A DNA stretch of 64,000 nt from Kitasatospora sp. GP82 (GCF_029892105.1 NZ_JARZAJ010000021.1:1-64000), one strand, 5' to 3'; shown: positions 35,467 through 45,759, numbered from the stretch's first letter. Translations and numbers: made by a program. The notes: generated by a model not told the origin, from the letters alone.

Positions 35467-36228
35467 ATGAACCATGCTCTCCGCCGCGCGATGGCGAATG
35501 CCAAGATGACCGAAGCGCAGCTCGCAGAGGCATGCGGCGTCGATCCCAAGACCATCAGTCGATGGATTTCCGACCCCAGCCGAATCCCCCACGCCCGCCA
35601 CCGGTGGGCAGCCTGCGAGGCGTTGGGAGAGGAGGAGGCCGCCGTGTGGCCCACCGCCGTCCGATCGGCACTCAAGACAGGCCCCGACCGCGAAGTCATC
35701 CAGGTGTTCCCGTACCGGTCGGCTGCCCCGGCATCGCTCTGGCGCTCGCTCATCACGAAGGCTCAGCACGAGCTGACTTTCGCGGGTTACACCAACTACT
35801 TCCTGTGGCTCGAACAGGCCAACCTGGCCGGCGCGCTCCGTCGCAAGGCGCAGACCGGATGCCGGATCAGGTTCCTGATCGGCGATCCCGACAGCCCGGT
35901 CACCAGGGCCCGCGAGGACGAGGAGGACGTTCCGCTGTCGCTGTCCACGCGGATCGCCGTGACGATAAGCGAGCTGGCGAGGCTGCGCGAGGTCGGGAAC
36001 ATCGAAGGCCGCTTCGAGACCGGCCACGTCAACCTGTCGGTGTTCCGCTTCGATGACGAGATGATCGTGACACCGATCCTCGCTCGCAGGGTCGGCCACG
36101 ATTCGCCGATGATGCACCTGCGACGCAGCCAGGCCGACGGGATGTTCGACCGCTTCGCCGACCACGTCGAAGAACTGTGGACCCGAGGACGCGACATCTG
36201 GGAGGCAACAGACCATGGCCAGGCGTGA
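35467..36228 (+). CDS. HTH regulator with DUF5919 domain
   Basis: 253 residues; AAGGAGG lies just upstream of the ATG. N-terminal XRE-like HTH (ALRRAMANAKMTEAQLAEACG then DPKTISRWI). C-terminal DUF5919 domain with ASLWRSLITKAQHELTFAGY, CRIRFLIGDPDSPVTRARE and a final LWTRGRDIW; this domain resembles phospholipase D-like folds that lack the HKD motif. Divergent from the ATPase gene. Overlaps the NUDIX gene by 14 bases, so the two are cotranscribed. Confidence 0.85.
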   Translation: MNHALRRAMANAKMTEAQLAEACGVDPKTISRWISDPSRIPHARHRWAACEALGEEEAAVWPTAVRSALKTGPDREVIQVFPYRSAAPASLWRSLITKAQHELTFAGYTNYFLWLEQANLAGALRRKAQTGCRIRFLIGDPDSPVTRAREDEEDVPLSLSTRIAVTISELARLREVGNIEGRFETGHVNLSVFRFDDEMIVTPILARRVGHDSPMMHLRRSQADGMFDRFADHVEELWTRGRDIWEATDHGQA

Positions 36229-36682
36229 CTACGAGGATGACCCGAACGCCCCGAAGCCCAACAGCCTCGTACCCGCCGCCTCGGTCGTGGTCGTGGACGA
36301 CGCCGGTCGCATCCTGCTTCAGCGCCGGACGGACAACGGCATGTGGGCACTGCCCGGCGGAAAGATGGAACTCGGCGAGTCCCTCGCGGGCTGCGGCATC
36401 CGGGAGACCCTCGAAGAGACCGGCATCGACGTGGAGATCACCGGCATCGTCGGCACCTACACCAACCCCGGCCACGTCTTCACCTACGACGACGGAGAGG
36501 TCCGCCAGGAGTTCTCCATCTGCCTACTCGCCCGCCCGACCGGTGGGACGCTCCGAGTGTCCGACGAGTCTCACGAGGTGGCGTGGTTCGAGGCCGACCG
36601 GGTGGACGATCTCCCCATGGTCTCCAGCATCCGCAAGCGGATCAACGACTGGCGCTCGGGGCAAGGACCCGCCATCCGATAG
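36215..36682 (+). CDS. NUDIX hydrolase
   Basis: 155 residues. The Nudix box GGKMELGESLAGCGIRETLE plus ETGI matches GX5EX7REUXEEXGU fully. Likely hydrolyses a nucleoside diphosphate derivative; the preceding ASVVVVDDAGRILLQRRT is the usual first strand pair. Coupled to the DUF5919 regulator. This XRE-NUDIX pair is a recurrent neighbour pair in actinomycetes, and the regulator may respond to the nucleotide. Confidence 0.9.
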   Translation: MARRDYEDDPNAPKPNSLVPAASVVVVDDAGRILLQRRTDNGMWALPGGKMELGESLAGCGIRETLEETGIDVEITGIVGTYTNPGHVFTYDDGEVRQEFSICLLARPTGGTLRVSDESHEVAWFEADRVDDLPMVSSIRKRINDWRSGQGPAIR

Positions 36683-36695
36683 CCGGATACGACGA

Positions 36696-36736
36696 AGCGC
36701 CGTCCGGAGAGGCCGAAGCCTCCCCAGAACGGCGCT
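36696..36736. terminator. Bidirectional terminator between NUDIX and thiC
   Basis: AGCGCCGT (36696-36703) pairs with ACGGCGCT (36729-36736). Inside, GAGAGGC and GCCTCC continue the stem after a small bulge. It serves the plus-strand NUDIX gene and the minus-strand thiC gene. Confidence 0.75.
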
Positions 36737-36746
36737 CGTCTCCGGG

Positions 36747-38576
<1,830 letters not shown>

Positions 38577-38589
38577 GTCGGACCCTCTA

Positions 38590-38700
38590 CTCCCTACGCC
38601 GGCATTACCCGGTCCAGGTTCCTGCGGTCGACGCAGCGTTCGGTACGTACGTACGTACCGGTCAGCGCCCTCTCAGCCCGGTGCTCCGAGCTCCCGTGTC
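38590..38700 (-). promoter_or_regulatory. TPP riboswitch (THI box) of thiC
   Basis: On the minus strand the two TPP-binding halves are present: GGGCTGAGAGGGCGC (CUGAGA core at 38671-38676) and, 60 bases later, GGTAATGCCGGCGTAGGGA (38591-38609). The P3 arm between them is extended with a GTACGTACGTACGTAC palindrome. The 3' end of the aptamer is 14 bases from the thiC start codon, so ribosome-site sequestration by bound TPP is the likely mechanism. Confidence 0.95.
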
Positions 38701-38804
38701 CGCAGGCGGTATTGCCTGCGTAAGACGTCAAACACCGTAGCGGGCGGATCGCGGCAGGTCCAGATGGGTTCCGGCCGGTGGGCGGGGCGGGCAGACTGGG
38801 GTCC

Positions 38805-39011
38805 ATGGTGGGGTACACGGGCCGGGTCACCGGCAAGGTCGGAGCAGGGCTGGTCGGCGAGGTGCTGCTGCACGTACCGGAACGGCTCGCCACGGAGGCG
38901 TTTCTCGCCTACCCGTCGGTGCCGGACGAGACGCTGCCCCTCGGCACACCGGTGGTCGTGGTGGAGTACCAGCCGCCGCGCACCGTGTACGTGGCCCGCG
39001 CGCTCGGCTGA
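38805..39011 (+). CDS. Small NfeD-like protein next to flotillin
   Basis: 68 residues: MVGYTGRVTGKVGAGLVGEV, ending VVVEYQPPRTVYVARALG. The pattern (G-x-V...G...GEV, then a VVVV strand) resembles the OB-fold soluble domain of NfeD proteins without the membrane part. NfeD proteins are encoded next to SPFH/flotillin proteins in many bacteria. 300 bases upstream of the flotillin gene. Confidence 0.7.
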   Translation: MVGYTGRVTGKVGAGLVGEVLLHVPERLATEAFLAYPSVPDETLPLGTPVVVVEYQPPRTVYVARALG

Positions 39012-39063
39012 ACCGCCGGGAGGGCCAGGAGTGCACCGAGGAGGCCGAAGACTCTGTCAGGTC

Positions 39064-39093
39064 CGGCCCCGGGCGGGTTGAGGGCCGGGGCCG
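39064..39093. terminator. Stem-loop after the NfeD-like gene
   Basis: CGGCCCCGG (39064-39072) and CCGGGGCCG (39085-39093), a 9-bp stem with a 12-base loop. It suggests that the NfeD-like gene is transcribed separately from the flotillin gene; the rest of 39012-39311 holds no ORF of coding character. Confidence 0.6.
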
Positions 39094-39311
39094 AACGGGG
39101 TCGGACGGGGGGTGGCCTGCGCAGGGATAGCGCCCATGTCGTCCGCTTTGTCGCATCGTTGACGGAATCTTGACGACTTCGATGCAGGACGCGGACCCTG
39201 CCAGCTTCCCAATGGATCTCCGGAGGCGCAGAATCTCATGCTGCCACCGCGTTCCGCGCCATCCTGCACAACGAGCGCAGCCACGGAACCGGTGCGCCCT
39301 GAAGGGGGAGA

Positions 39312-40799
39312 ATGCCGATGTTGATCGGCGTCGTGGGGGCAGTGGTTGCCTCCGTCATCGTTCTGATCGTGCTGTTCAAGCTCATGTGGCGCGTTGCCGA
39401 GCCGAACGAGGCACTGGTCATCTCCGGGTCCAAGCACCGCGCCGAGGGGGTCGGCGAGAGCATGGGCTTCAGGATCGTCACCGGGCGGGGCACGCTGGTG
39501 ACGCCCGGCGTGCAGGTGGTCCGCCGGCTCTCGCTCGACCTCAACGAGGCCGATCTGGATGTCGAGTGCGTGACCTCGCAGGGAATTCCCGTGCACGTCA
39601 AGGGTGTTGTGATCTTCAAGGTCGGCGACGACGTGGTGTCGATCGCCAACGCCGCCCGCCGCTTCCTGGACCAGCAGAAGCTGATGGGCCAGCGGGTGCA
39701 CAACGTCTTTGCCGGTCATCTCCGGTCCATCGTCGGCGGGTTGACCGTCGAGGACATGATCCGGGACCGCGAGCGGCTGACCGGGGAGACCCGGGCCGCC
39801 TCCGGGACGGAGATGGAGAAGCTGGGTCTGATCATCGACTCGCTCCAGATCCAGGAGATCCTGGACCCGACCGGCTACATCAAGAACCTCGCCGCCCCGC
39901 ACGCCGCAGCCGTCCAGCGGGACGCCCGTATCGCGGCCGCCGCAGCCGACCGGGCGGCCACCGAGGCCGAGCAGGAAGCCTTTGCCCGCAAGGCCGAGGC
40001 CACCCGCAACTCCGGTATCCAGCAGGCCGGTTACCAGGCCGAGATGGACACCGCGGCCGCCCGCGCACTGCAGGCCGGGCCGCTGGCGCAGGCCGCCGCC
40101 CGGCAGGAGGTCGTGGTCCAGGAGACCAAGGTCGCCGAGCTGGAGGCGCACCGCAAGGAGCAGCAGCTCCAGGCCGATGTCCGCAAGCCGGCCGACGCCC
40201 GGGCGTACGAGACCCGCACCAAGGCCGAGGCCGACCGTGACGCCCGGATCTCGGCGGCCGAGGCGCAGGCCAGGGAGACCGAGCTGAAGGCGGCCGCCGA
40301 AGCCAACCGGGTGAAGATCGCCGCCGGTGCCGAGGCCGAGGCCACCCGGGCCCGGGGTCTGGCCGCCGCCGAGGCGACCAAGGCCACCGGTCAGGCTGAC
40401 GCCGCAGCGGCCGAGGCCAAGGGTCTCGCCCAGGCCGAGGCGGCACGCGCGCTGGGTCTGGCCGAGGCCGAGGCGATCAAGGCCCGAGCGGCCGCGCTCG
40501 CCGAGAACCAGGAGGCCGTGGTCGCCCAGCAGCTCGCCGAGAACTGGCCCGAGATCGTCCGTGCGGGCGCGGAGGCCTTCGGCAACGTGGAGCACATGGT
40601 GCTGCTCAACGGCGCCGAGGGCATGGGCGAGATGTTCGCCAAGGCCCTGACCATGGGCGGCACCGGCCTCGGCCTGGCCCGCCAGCTGCTCTCCGCGATG
40701 AACACCGGCGGTGAGCCGGGCGCGAACGGCGAGGAGCAGCGGCAGGCTCCGGCCAAGGCCGTCAGCCAGCCGATCCCGCTGCAGGAGCAGCAGGGCTGA
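39312..40799 (+). CDS. Flotillin-like SPFH/Band-7 membrane protein
   Basis: 495 residues. N-terminal membrane hairpin (about 2-22), SPFH domain (EPNEALVISG ... TSQGIPVHVKGVVIFKVGDD), then a very Ala/Glu-rich coiled coil from about 210 to 400, and a flotillin C-terminal domain. It probably scaffolds detergent-resistant membrane microdomains. GGGGGAG sits upstream of the ATG at 39312; an ATG two codons later could serve too. The partner is the NfeD-like protein. Confidence 0.92.
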   Translation: MPMLIGVVGAVVASVIVLIVLFKLMWRVAEPNEALVISGSKHRAEGVGESMGFRIVTGRGTLVTPGVQVVRRLSLDLNEADLDVECVTSQGIPVHVKGVVIFKVGDDVVSIANAARRFLDQQKLMGQRVHNVFAGHLRSIVGGLTVEDMIRDRERLTGETRAASGTEMEKLGLIIDSLQIQEILDPTGYIKNLAAPHAAAVQRDARIAAAAADRAATEAEQEAFARKAEATRNSGIQQAGYQAEMDTAAARALQAGPLAQAAARQEVVVQETKVAELEAHRKEQQLQADVRKPADARAYETRTKAEADRDARISAAEAQARETELKAAAEANRVKIAAGAEAEATRARGLAAAEATKATGQADAAAAEAKGLAQAEAARALGLAEAEAIKARAAALAENQEAVVAQQLAENWPEIVRAGAEAFGNVEHMVLLNGAEGMGEMFAKALTMGGTGLGLARQLLSAMNTGGEPGANGEEQRQAPAKAVSQPIPLQEQQG

Positions 40800-40822
40800 T
40801 CAGCCTGCCGTACAGCCGAGTT

Positions 40823-40854
40823 GGGCCCGGCCGCCGTCTTCGGCGACCGGGCCC
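40823..40854. terminator. Terminator between flotillin and VC0807-like gene
   Basis: GGGCCCGG (40823-40830) pairs with CCGGGCCC (40847-40854), and GCC/GGC extends inside. Convergent genes on both sides. Confidence 0.7.
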
Positions 40855-40895
40855 GCTCGTGCTTCCGGAGGTGTTCGCAGGGAGTAGCGGGCGGG

Positions 40896-41675
40896 TCAGG
40901 ACCGGTCGGCCTCCCCGGTGATCAGCTCGTGCATCCGGCCGGCGAAGACATTGCCGACCGCGAAGCCGAGAACGATCGCTCCGGCCAGGAAGACCGAGCC
41001 CAGCCAGGCCATGGTCGCCACCGGCAGGGTGTACGCGCCGATCACCTTGGCCACGCACTCGGCCACCAGCGCCGTACCCCAGACCAGCGAGAAGTTGCGC
41101 TCGTGGCGGCGGAACGCCGTCGAACCGGCCGCCGAGCCCGCCATCAGCCGGTCCCACGCAGCAGCTCGGGCGGCCTTGCCCTTGACCAGGAACGGCCGCA
41201 TACCGGTGGTCATCATCGGCCGTCCGGCGAAGGCCGAGCCCAGGACGGCGAGGCCGATCACACTGCTGGCCGCACCGTCCTTGGCGATCATCAGCCGGGG
41301 GTCCCCGGTGAGCAGGGACAGTGCGATACCCGCGAGGTTGACCACCAGGATCAGGGCGGCGAACGCGTTCAGCGAGCGCTCGCGCACCAGCTGGTGGCCG
41401 GTCCGGACGGCGGGCACCACGCTGGAGAGGGTCAGCGCGGCGATCAGGCTCAGGCCGAAGACCGAGTGCGCCGCGTAGTAGACGAACAGCGGCAGCGCGA
41501 CATCGAGGAGCAGCGGACGCAGCCCGGCAGCCTCACTCTCGACGGCCGTGCCCCCGACCGCGTCGGTGACGGCAGCGGTGCTCCCGGCGGCCATGCGCAC
41601 GGTCGCCTCGTCCTCCCTGCCGCGCACGGCCCAGGTGCCCTGCTCCGGCGCCGCGTTCCGGGTGATGACTGACAT
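40896..41675 (-). CDS. VC0807-type integral membrane protein
   Basis: 259 residues from the ATG at 41675 with GAGGAGCGG upstream. Six or so membrane segments, starting PLLLDVALPLFVYYAAHSVF; the hydrophilic loop RLMAGSAAGSTAFRRHERNF sits near residue 180. Resembles the VC0807 family of unknown function. The N-terminus (first 45 residues) is polar and variable. Confidence 0.75.
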   Translation of the reverse strand: MSVITRNAAPEQGTWAVRGREDEATVRMAAGSTAAVTDAVGGTAVESEAAGLRPLLLDVALPLFVYYAAHSVFGLSLIAALTLSSVVPAVRTGHQLVRERSLNAFAALILVVNLAGIALSLLTGDPRLMIAKDGAASSVIGLAVLGSAFAGRPMMTTGMRPFLVKGKAARAAAWDRLMAGSAAGSTAFRRHERNFSLVWGTALVAECVAKVIGAYTLPVATMAWLGSVFLAGAIVLGFAVGNVFAGRMHELITGEADRS

Positions 41676-41866
41676 GATCCGCTCCTCGCGCTCCGCCCCT
41701 GCTCCGGTTCCTTCCGGTGTCCTCAGAATCCCGCGCGGGCCCGCCCCGGCAGCAGTGCCTGCCGTCCGGGAAGCGCTATGACGGATGTCATGGCCGAACT
41801 GATCGCCCGTCACCGCTGGGCGGCCATCTCCCTTACCGTGCAGCCGAGTTCGACCGCAGGAACGCC

Positions 41867-41909
41867 GACGGGCCCTGGCGCTCCCAGCAAGGGGAGCACA
41901 GGGCCCGTC
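41867..41909. terminator. Terminator of the DUF5326 gene
   Basis: GACGGGCCCTG (41867-41877) and CAGGGCCCGTC (41899-41909), an 11-bp stem with an inner GCTCC/GGAGC extension, 22 bases past the stop of the minus-strand gene. Confidence 0.8.
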
Positions 41910-41930
41910 CGGCGGTCTCTGTGAGCGGGG

Positions 41931-42131
41931 TCAGCTCTTTGTTGCCTTCTTCACCAGGACCACCACCACGGCGGCGAGGGCCACCACCAGCAGGCCCTTG
42001 ATCAGCAGGCCGAACAGCGTGCTCACGACGCCGACCACGAACCAGATCAGGTTCCAGGCCAGCACCAGAACGAGGATCGGGACAACGATGTTGCGCACCC
42101 AAGAGGGCAGCGACTTCCAGAGCTCAGCCAT
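41931..42131 (-). CDS. DUF5326 small membrane protein
   Basis: 66 residues: MAELWKSLPSWVRNIVVPIL, two hydrophobic helices, and the basic end VKKATKS. This is a short conserved streptomycete family (DUF5326); function unknown. It lies in the same conserved neighbourhood (tenA, cupin, holin-like, ssgA) as in other Streptomyces chromosomes. Confidence 0.85.
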   Translation of the reverse strand: MAELWKSLPSWVRNIVVPILVLVLAWNLIWFVVGVVSTLFGLLIKGLLVVALAAVVVVLVKKATKS

Positions 42132-42314
42132 GTCGGTTCCTTCTCTCCCCTCGGGCCGGCGCCGGCTCTTCCGTCGCGTCCCGTCCGCTTTCGATACTTC
42201 GATCGTACGGGCGCCCCACCACGCAAACGAGGGTCTCGGCCCCCGATTGAACCCCGAGATCCCCCCGAGGCCGGGCCCAGGGATTCCCCCACCACAGCCG
42301 CCCGGGACCGGCTG

Positions 42315-43013
42315 TCAGACCGGCCAGGTCTCCCCGCGCCAGGCCGCGTCCCAGAACATCCACTCGTAGCGGGAGGTCGTGGTGAAGTGCTCGGCCATCC
42401 GCCGCCGTTCGGCCAGGGAGATCTCCTCGCCCAGCCGGTCGGTCAGCGCCAGCACCCGCCGGACCACCGACTGGAACGCCTCGTCGCCGTACGTGGCGAT
42501 CCACTTCGCGTAGAGCGGCTGGGGCGAGGACTTCGCCAGCAGCTGCTCGCCGACCCGGGCGTAGATCCAGTAGCACGGCAGCACCGCCGCCAGCGCCTCG
42601 GCGAACGAACCCGAGTAGACGGTGGCCAGCAGGTAGCTGGTGTAGGCGCGAGTGGTCGGCAGCACCGGTTCGGCGGCGGCCTCGGCCGCCGTCTCACCGA
42701 AGGCGTTCAGGAACTCGGCGTGCATGCCCTGCTCGGCTGCCAGCGCACCGATCGCATCGTCGGCGAAGGCCCGCACGTCCTCCTCGTCCGGGGCCTTCGC
42801 CGCGCAGACGGCCAAGGCGCGGGCGTAGTCGCGCAGATAGTGCGAGTCCTGGATGACGAAGTGCCGGAAGGCATCGCGCGGCAGGGTGCCGTCGGTGAGC
42901 CCGGCGATGAAGGGATGGGCGAGGATCTCCGTGTAGATCGGCTCGATCGCCGCCCAGAGCTCCTCGGTGAGCGGCACGGCCTGCTCGTCGGTCTGCGACA
43001 CGGGAACGGACAC
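42315..43013 (-). CDS. tenA: Thiaminase II / TenA-family pyrimidine salvage enzyme
   Basis: 232 residues, all helical. Contains FVIQDSHYLRDYARAL, AEQGMHAEFL and the active-site Cys in AVLPCYWIYARVG, which puts it in the TenA_C class that hydrolyses aminopyrimidine breakdown products of thiamine. GTG start at 43013. The gene follows a TPP riboswitch-like leader, which ties it to the thiC regulon. Confidence 0.93.
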   Translation of the reverse strand: MSVPVSQTDEQAVPLTEELWAAIEPIYTEILAHPFIAGLTDGTLPRDAFRHFVIQDSHYLRDYARALAVCAAKAPDEEDVRAFADDAIGALAAEQGMHAEFLNAFGETAAEAAAEPVLPTTRAYTSYLLATVYSGSFAEALAAVLPCYWIYARVGEQLLAKSSPQPLYAKWIATYGDEAFQSVVRRVLALTDRLGEEISLAERRRMAEHFTTTSRYEWMFWDAAWRGETWPV

Positions 43014-43023
43014 GGTATGGACT

Positions 43024-43160
43024 CCCTCCCTGTCCCGGGCAGGGGTGCTCCCGTGCCACGGCCAGGTTCTGGCGGTCGGCGCAGCGGCCCCGGTGCGGAC
43101 CCCGACTCCGGGGGTCGACCGTTCAGCGCCCTCTCAGCCCGCTGCTGCGGGCTCCCGCGG
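43024..43160 (-). promoter_or_regulatory. TPP riboswitch (variant) of tenA
   Basis: On the minus strand the 5' half is canonical: GGGCTGAGAGGGCGCTG (CUGAGA at 43132-43137), with the same CGGGAG lead-in as at thiC. The 3' half is diverged: after GAACCTGG the usual GGTAATGCC is replaced by a GGGAGCACCCC-type stem, and the closing strand is CAGGGAGGG. P3 is long (CGACCCCCGGAGTCGGGGTC). Ends a few bases from the ribosome site. Confidence 0.75.
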
Positions 43161-43200
43161 TTCGATTGCGTACCCGGCCGACCCTACCGGCCAGGGCCGG

Positions 43201-43518
43201 TCAGTCCTCGGGTGGGGAGAAGATGACCAGTACGCGCAGCTCCTCCGTGATGTGGTGGAAGCGGTGCGGCACACCGGCCGGCACGAAGACCACACTGCCC
43301 CGCGCAACGGTGGTGGTCTCCCGGCCGACGGTCAACTCGGCCCGGCCGCTGATGATCTGGTAGATCTCGTCCTGTGCGTGCGGCGACTGGGTGTCGGTGT
43401 CGCCCGGCGAGAGCGCGTACAGCCCGGCGGACATACTGCGCTCCTTGAGGAAGCGGAGGTAGGCGCCCTGGTTGGCGGCGCGTTCCGCATCCAGTTCGTC
43501 CAGCCTGAAGACCTTCAT
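43201..43518 (-). CDS. Cupin-domain protein
   Basis: 105 residues, single cupin barrel: SPGDTDTQSPHAQDEIYQII (metal ligands H-x-D-E) and VPAGVPHRFHHITEEL. Metal-binding small protein of unknown substrate. In other streptomycetes a similar cupin occupies the same place between tenA and the holin-like gene. Confidence 0.82.
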   Translation of the reverse strand: MKVFRLDELDAERAANQGAYLRFLKERSMSAGLYALSPGDTDTQSPHAQDEIYQIISGRAELTVGRETTTVARGSVVFVPAGVPHRFHHITEELRVLVIFSPPED

Positions 43519-43768
43519 CGCCTTCGTGTCCCATCCTCACCGAAATGCCGCCCGAGATCGAGATGCTCGCGGCACTCATTCAATCGCATCCCGTCCCGCT
43601 CCTCGGCCTCCCCGCCCCCTCCCCTCCCGGGCCGCCGGTTTGGCATCCGGCGCCGGTGCGGTAGGTCTAGGTAGTGGCGCGCCGCCCCTTCCCCCGGGAG
43701 GGGCAACCGGTCGATGATCACGACCACCGCTACTCAAGGCTCAAGGCAGATTGGACGCTGGCTAACCC

Positions 43769-44146
43769 GTGAAACACTTCGTCGTCAAAACGCTCATCAA
43801 TGCGGCCGCCATCTGGGTCGCCGCCTGGATCGTCAACGGGATCACCCTCACGGGGGACGACTGGCAGCACAAGACGGCCACCGTGGTCGTGGTGGCCCTG
43901 GTCTTCGGTGTGGTGAACTGGCTGATCAAGCCGGTGGTGAAGCTGTTCTCGCTGCCGCTGTTCATCCTCACCCTGGGGCTGATCACTTTTGTGATCAACG
44001 CCCTGATGCTGCTGCTGACTTCGTGGGCCTCCGGCAGGCTCCACCTCGACTTCCACGTCTCGGGGTTCTGGGCCGCACTGTTCGGCTCGCTGATCATCAG
44101 CCTGGTGGCCTGGGGCCTCCACCTGGCCTTCGGGGACGACGACTGA
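43769..44146 (+). CDS. Holin-like phage_holin_4_2 family membrane protein
   Basis: 125 residues, four helices, starting MKHFVVKTLINAAAIWVAAW; the central motif VVNWLIKPVVKLFSLPLFI is diagnostic. Not phage-derived in this context; the family is widespread in Actinobacteria chromosomes and of unknown function. ATG at 43769 with no strong Shine-Dalgarno. Confidence 0.88.
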   Translation: MKHFVVKTLINAAAIWVAAWIVNGITLTGDDWQHKTATVVVVALVFGVVNWLIKPVVKLFSLPLFILTLGLITFVINALMLLLTSWASGRLHLDFHVSGFWAALFGSLIISLVAWGLHLAFGDDD

Positions 44147-44172
44147 CCGCCACCCCTCACAGTCCAGGCCCG

Positions 44173-44201
44173 TGGGCCCGCCGTTCGTCACGGCGGGCCC
44201 A
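44173..44201. terminator. Terminator after the holin-like gene
   Basis: TGGGCCCGCCGT (44173-44184) and ACGGCGGGCCCA (44190-44201), a perfect 12-bp stem with a 5-base loop, between the convergent holin-like gene and ssgA. Confidence 0.85.
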
Positions 44202-44237
44202 ACTGCGTTCTACCGCTCCCGCCGCCGGACGGCTGCG

Positions 44238-44663
44238 TCAGCCGGCGTTCTCACAGCCCGAGCCGAGGATCAGCGCCAACTGCTCGTCCAGGTCACCGCC
44301 GGTGAACTCCTGGCCCATCGGCACCAGGCGGTCGGTACGGGCCAGGAAGGCGATCAGCGGCGGCGCCGAGGTGCGCAGCAGCGCATCGCCGTCGGGGGAG
44401 CGCAGCACGACACGGACCTCGGAGAGCTCCTCCCCGACGGGGCGGATGTGCACATCGCCCTCGCCCGTCGGACGGCTGATTCCGTCCAGCAGCAGCTCCC
44501 GCGCGAACACCCAGGTCACCGGCGCGTCGCCGGGGAGGTGGAAGGTGAACCGGATCGCGTACGGGTCGACGGGGTCGTAGTCGAGGTCGACCACGATGCG
44601 GAAGGAGAGCTCGCTGGAGACCACGAGGTTCATCACCACGTGGCCCTGGACCGTGCTGTGCAT
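44238..44663 (-). CDS. ssgA: SsgA, sporulation-specific cell division activator
   Basis: 141 residues. SsgA-like signature: VMNLVVSSELSFRIVVDLDY, RFTFHLPGDAPVTWVFAREL, DGISRPTGEGDVHI, and the SsgA-type C-terminus ending ENAG. In Streptomyces it recruits SsgB and FtsZ to septum sites during sporulation. The upstream region lacks the ssgR (IclR-type) gene that normally drives ssgA transcription. Confidence 0.9.
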   Translation of the reverse strand: MHSTVQGHVVMNLVVSSELSFRIVVDLDYDPVDPYAIRFTFHLPGDAPVTWVFARELLLDGISRPTGEGDVHIRPVGEELSEVRVVLRSPDGDALLRTSAPPLIAFLARTDRLVPMGQEFTGGDLDEQLALILGSGCENAG

Positions 44664-45234
44664 GCGCCAGTACCTCTCGTTCTACCCGGCTCGTACGTGT
44701 CGTTGAGGGTCCGTCTGGGCCTGGCACGTGCTGTGGTCGTGTGCGCCCGTTTCCTCGTTCAACCCATCGGCCACGTTTGGTGATGAGCTGAACCAGCGCG
44801 CGCTCCTGACGCTCCGGCACCGGCCCGGCCGGCTCGATCGCGGCCAACCGCCGCAGCGGCACGGACCGTTCGGTCACCCAGGGCCATTCCCAGCCCCCAG
44901 TCCGGAGTTGGCTGCTCCGTTTGCCCGACTGGCGCTCATTGCAGCACAGGGTGGGCGGGCCTGCAATCATTCCCGACAGCACATCCATCGAAAAACCTTC
45001 GAATCAAAGTCATAAGTGCGGTGGCCAGCGCAGTGAATCGCACTGCTCAGCGATGCCGCACCTTTCCATCGAAGATCTACGGCGGCTGCACCCATGCCTC
45101 CCGGTCTACACACCCGGGCACGCCGAATCAGCCGTTCGGCGGAACCGGACCCTCCCGTTCGTGCGTTCCCACGGGTTTCGGCCGGGCCACTGCGCGGGAG
45201 ACTTCCGCACAACGCTCGCGCACCGGAGGTGGCC
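44664..45234. other. Noncoding stretch upstream of ssgA
   Basis: 571 bases with no ORF of coding character on either strand. The middle (44985-45015) is AT-rich for this genome (CATCGAAAAACCTTCGAATC). ssgA promoters and the promoter of the NUDIX gene must lie here. No IclR-type gene or remnant of it was found. Confidence 0.6.
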
Positions 45235-45759
45235 ATGACCGGCCCCGTCCGCCCGGTCGTCAAACGCACGGCCCGGGCGATCCTGCTGGAGCTGGACCCG
45301 GACGACCCGCACGCCCCGGCCGCCATCGTGCTGATCAAACGCACCCGGCCGGGCAGCAATCCGTACTGGATCACACCCGGCGGCGGCGTGGAGAGCGGTG
45401 ACCGCACCGTCGTGGACGCGCTGCACCGCGAGGTGGACGAGGAACTCGGCGGGAAGGTCGTGGACGTGGTGCCCGCCTTTGTGGACACCGTCTCCCACGC
45501 GCACCACGACGACGGCACCCTCGCCCACCCGCACGGGGTCAAGGTGCAGCACTTCTTCGTCTGCCGACTGGCCGCGATGGACCCTTCCCGGCGGCACGGA
45601 CCCGAAGTGGACGAGCCGCGCGGCGAGTACGAGATCGTCCGCCTGCCCTTCACCAGGGAGGGCGTGACCTCGGTGAACGTCGTCCCGCCCAGCCTGCGCG
45701 CGTACCTGGCCGCCAACATCGAGGGAGTCCGGGCACTGCTCGCCCACGACCTGGGCTGA
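45235..45759 (+). CDS. NUDIX hydrolase
   Basis: 174 residues from the ATG at 45235 with GGAGGTGGCC upstream; the frame is open to 45094 but without a ribosome site. The Nudix box is GGGVESGDRTVVDALHREVD followed by EELGG. A DGTLAHPHGVKVQHFFVC stretch follows. Substrate not predictable. Not obviously in an operon. Confidence 0.88.
   Translation: MTGPVRPVVKRTARAILLELDPDDPHAPAAIVLIKRTRPGSNPYWITPGGGVESGDRTVVDALHREVDEELGGKVVDVVPAFVDTVSHAHHDDGTLAHPHGVKVQHFFVCRLAAMDPSRRHGPEVDEPRGEYEIVRLPFTREGVTSVNVVPPSLRAYLAANIEGVRALLAHDLG

Noticed and set aside
32530..36746. Integrase, recombination directionality factor or tRNA at the suspected island edges
   Set aside because: No integrase motif, no tRNA cloverleaf and no obvious att core beyond the thiC homology could be seen.
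38638..38665. GTAC tandem repeat as a microsatellite
   Set aside because: It forms the extended P3 stem of the thiC riboswitch and is palindromic, so it is structural RNA rather than an unstable repeat.
44664..45234. ssgR (IclR-type) gene
   Set aside because: No frame on either strand shows the IclR HTH or coding bias.
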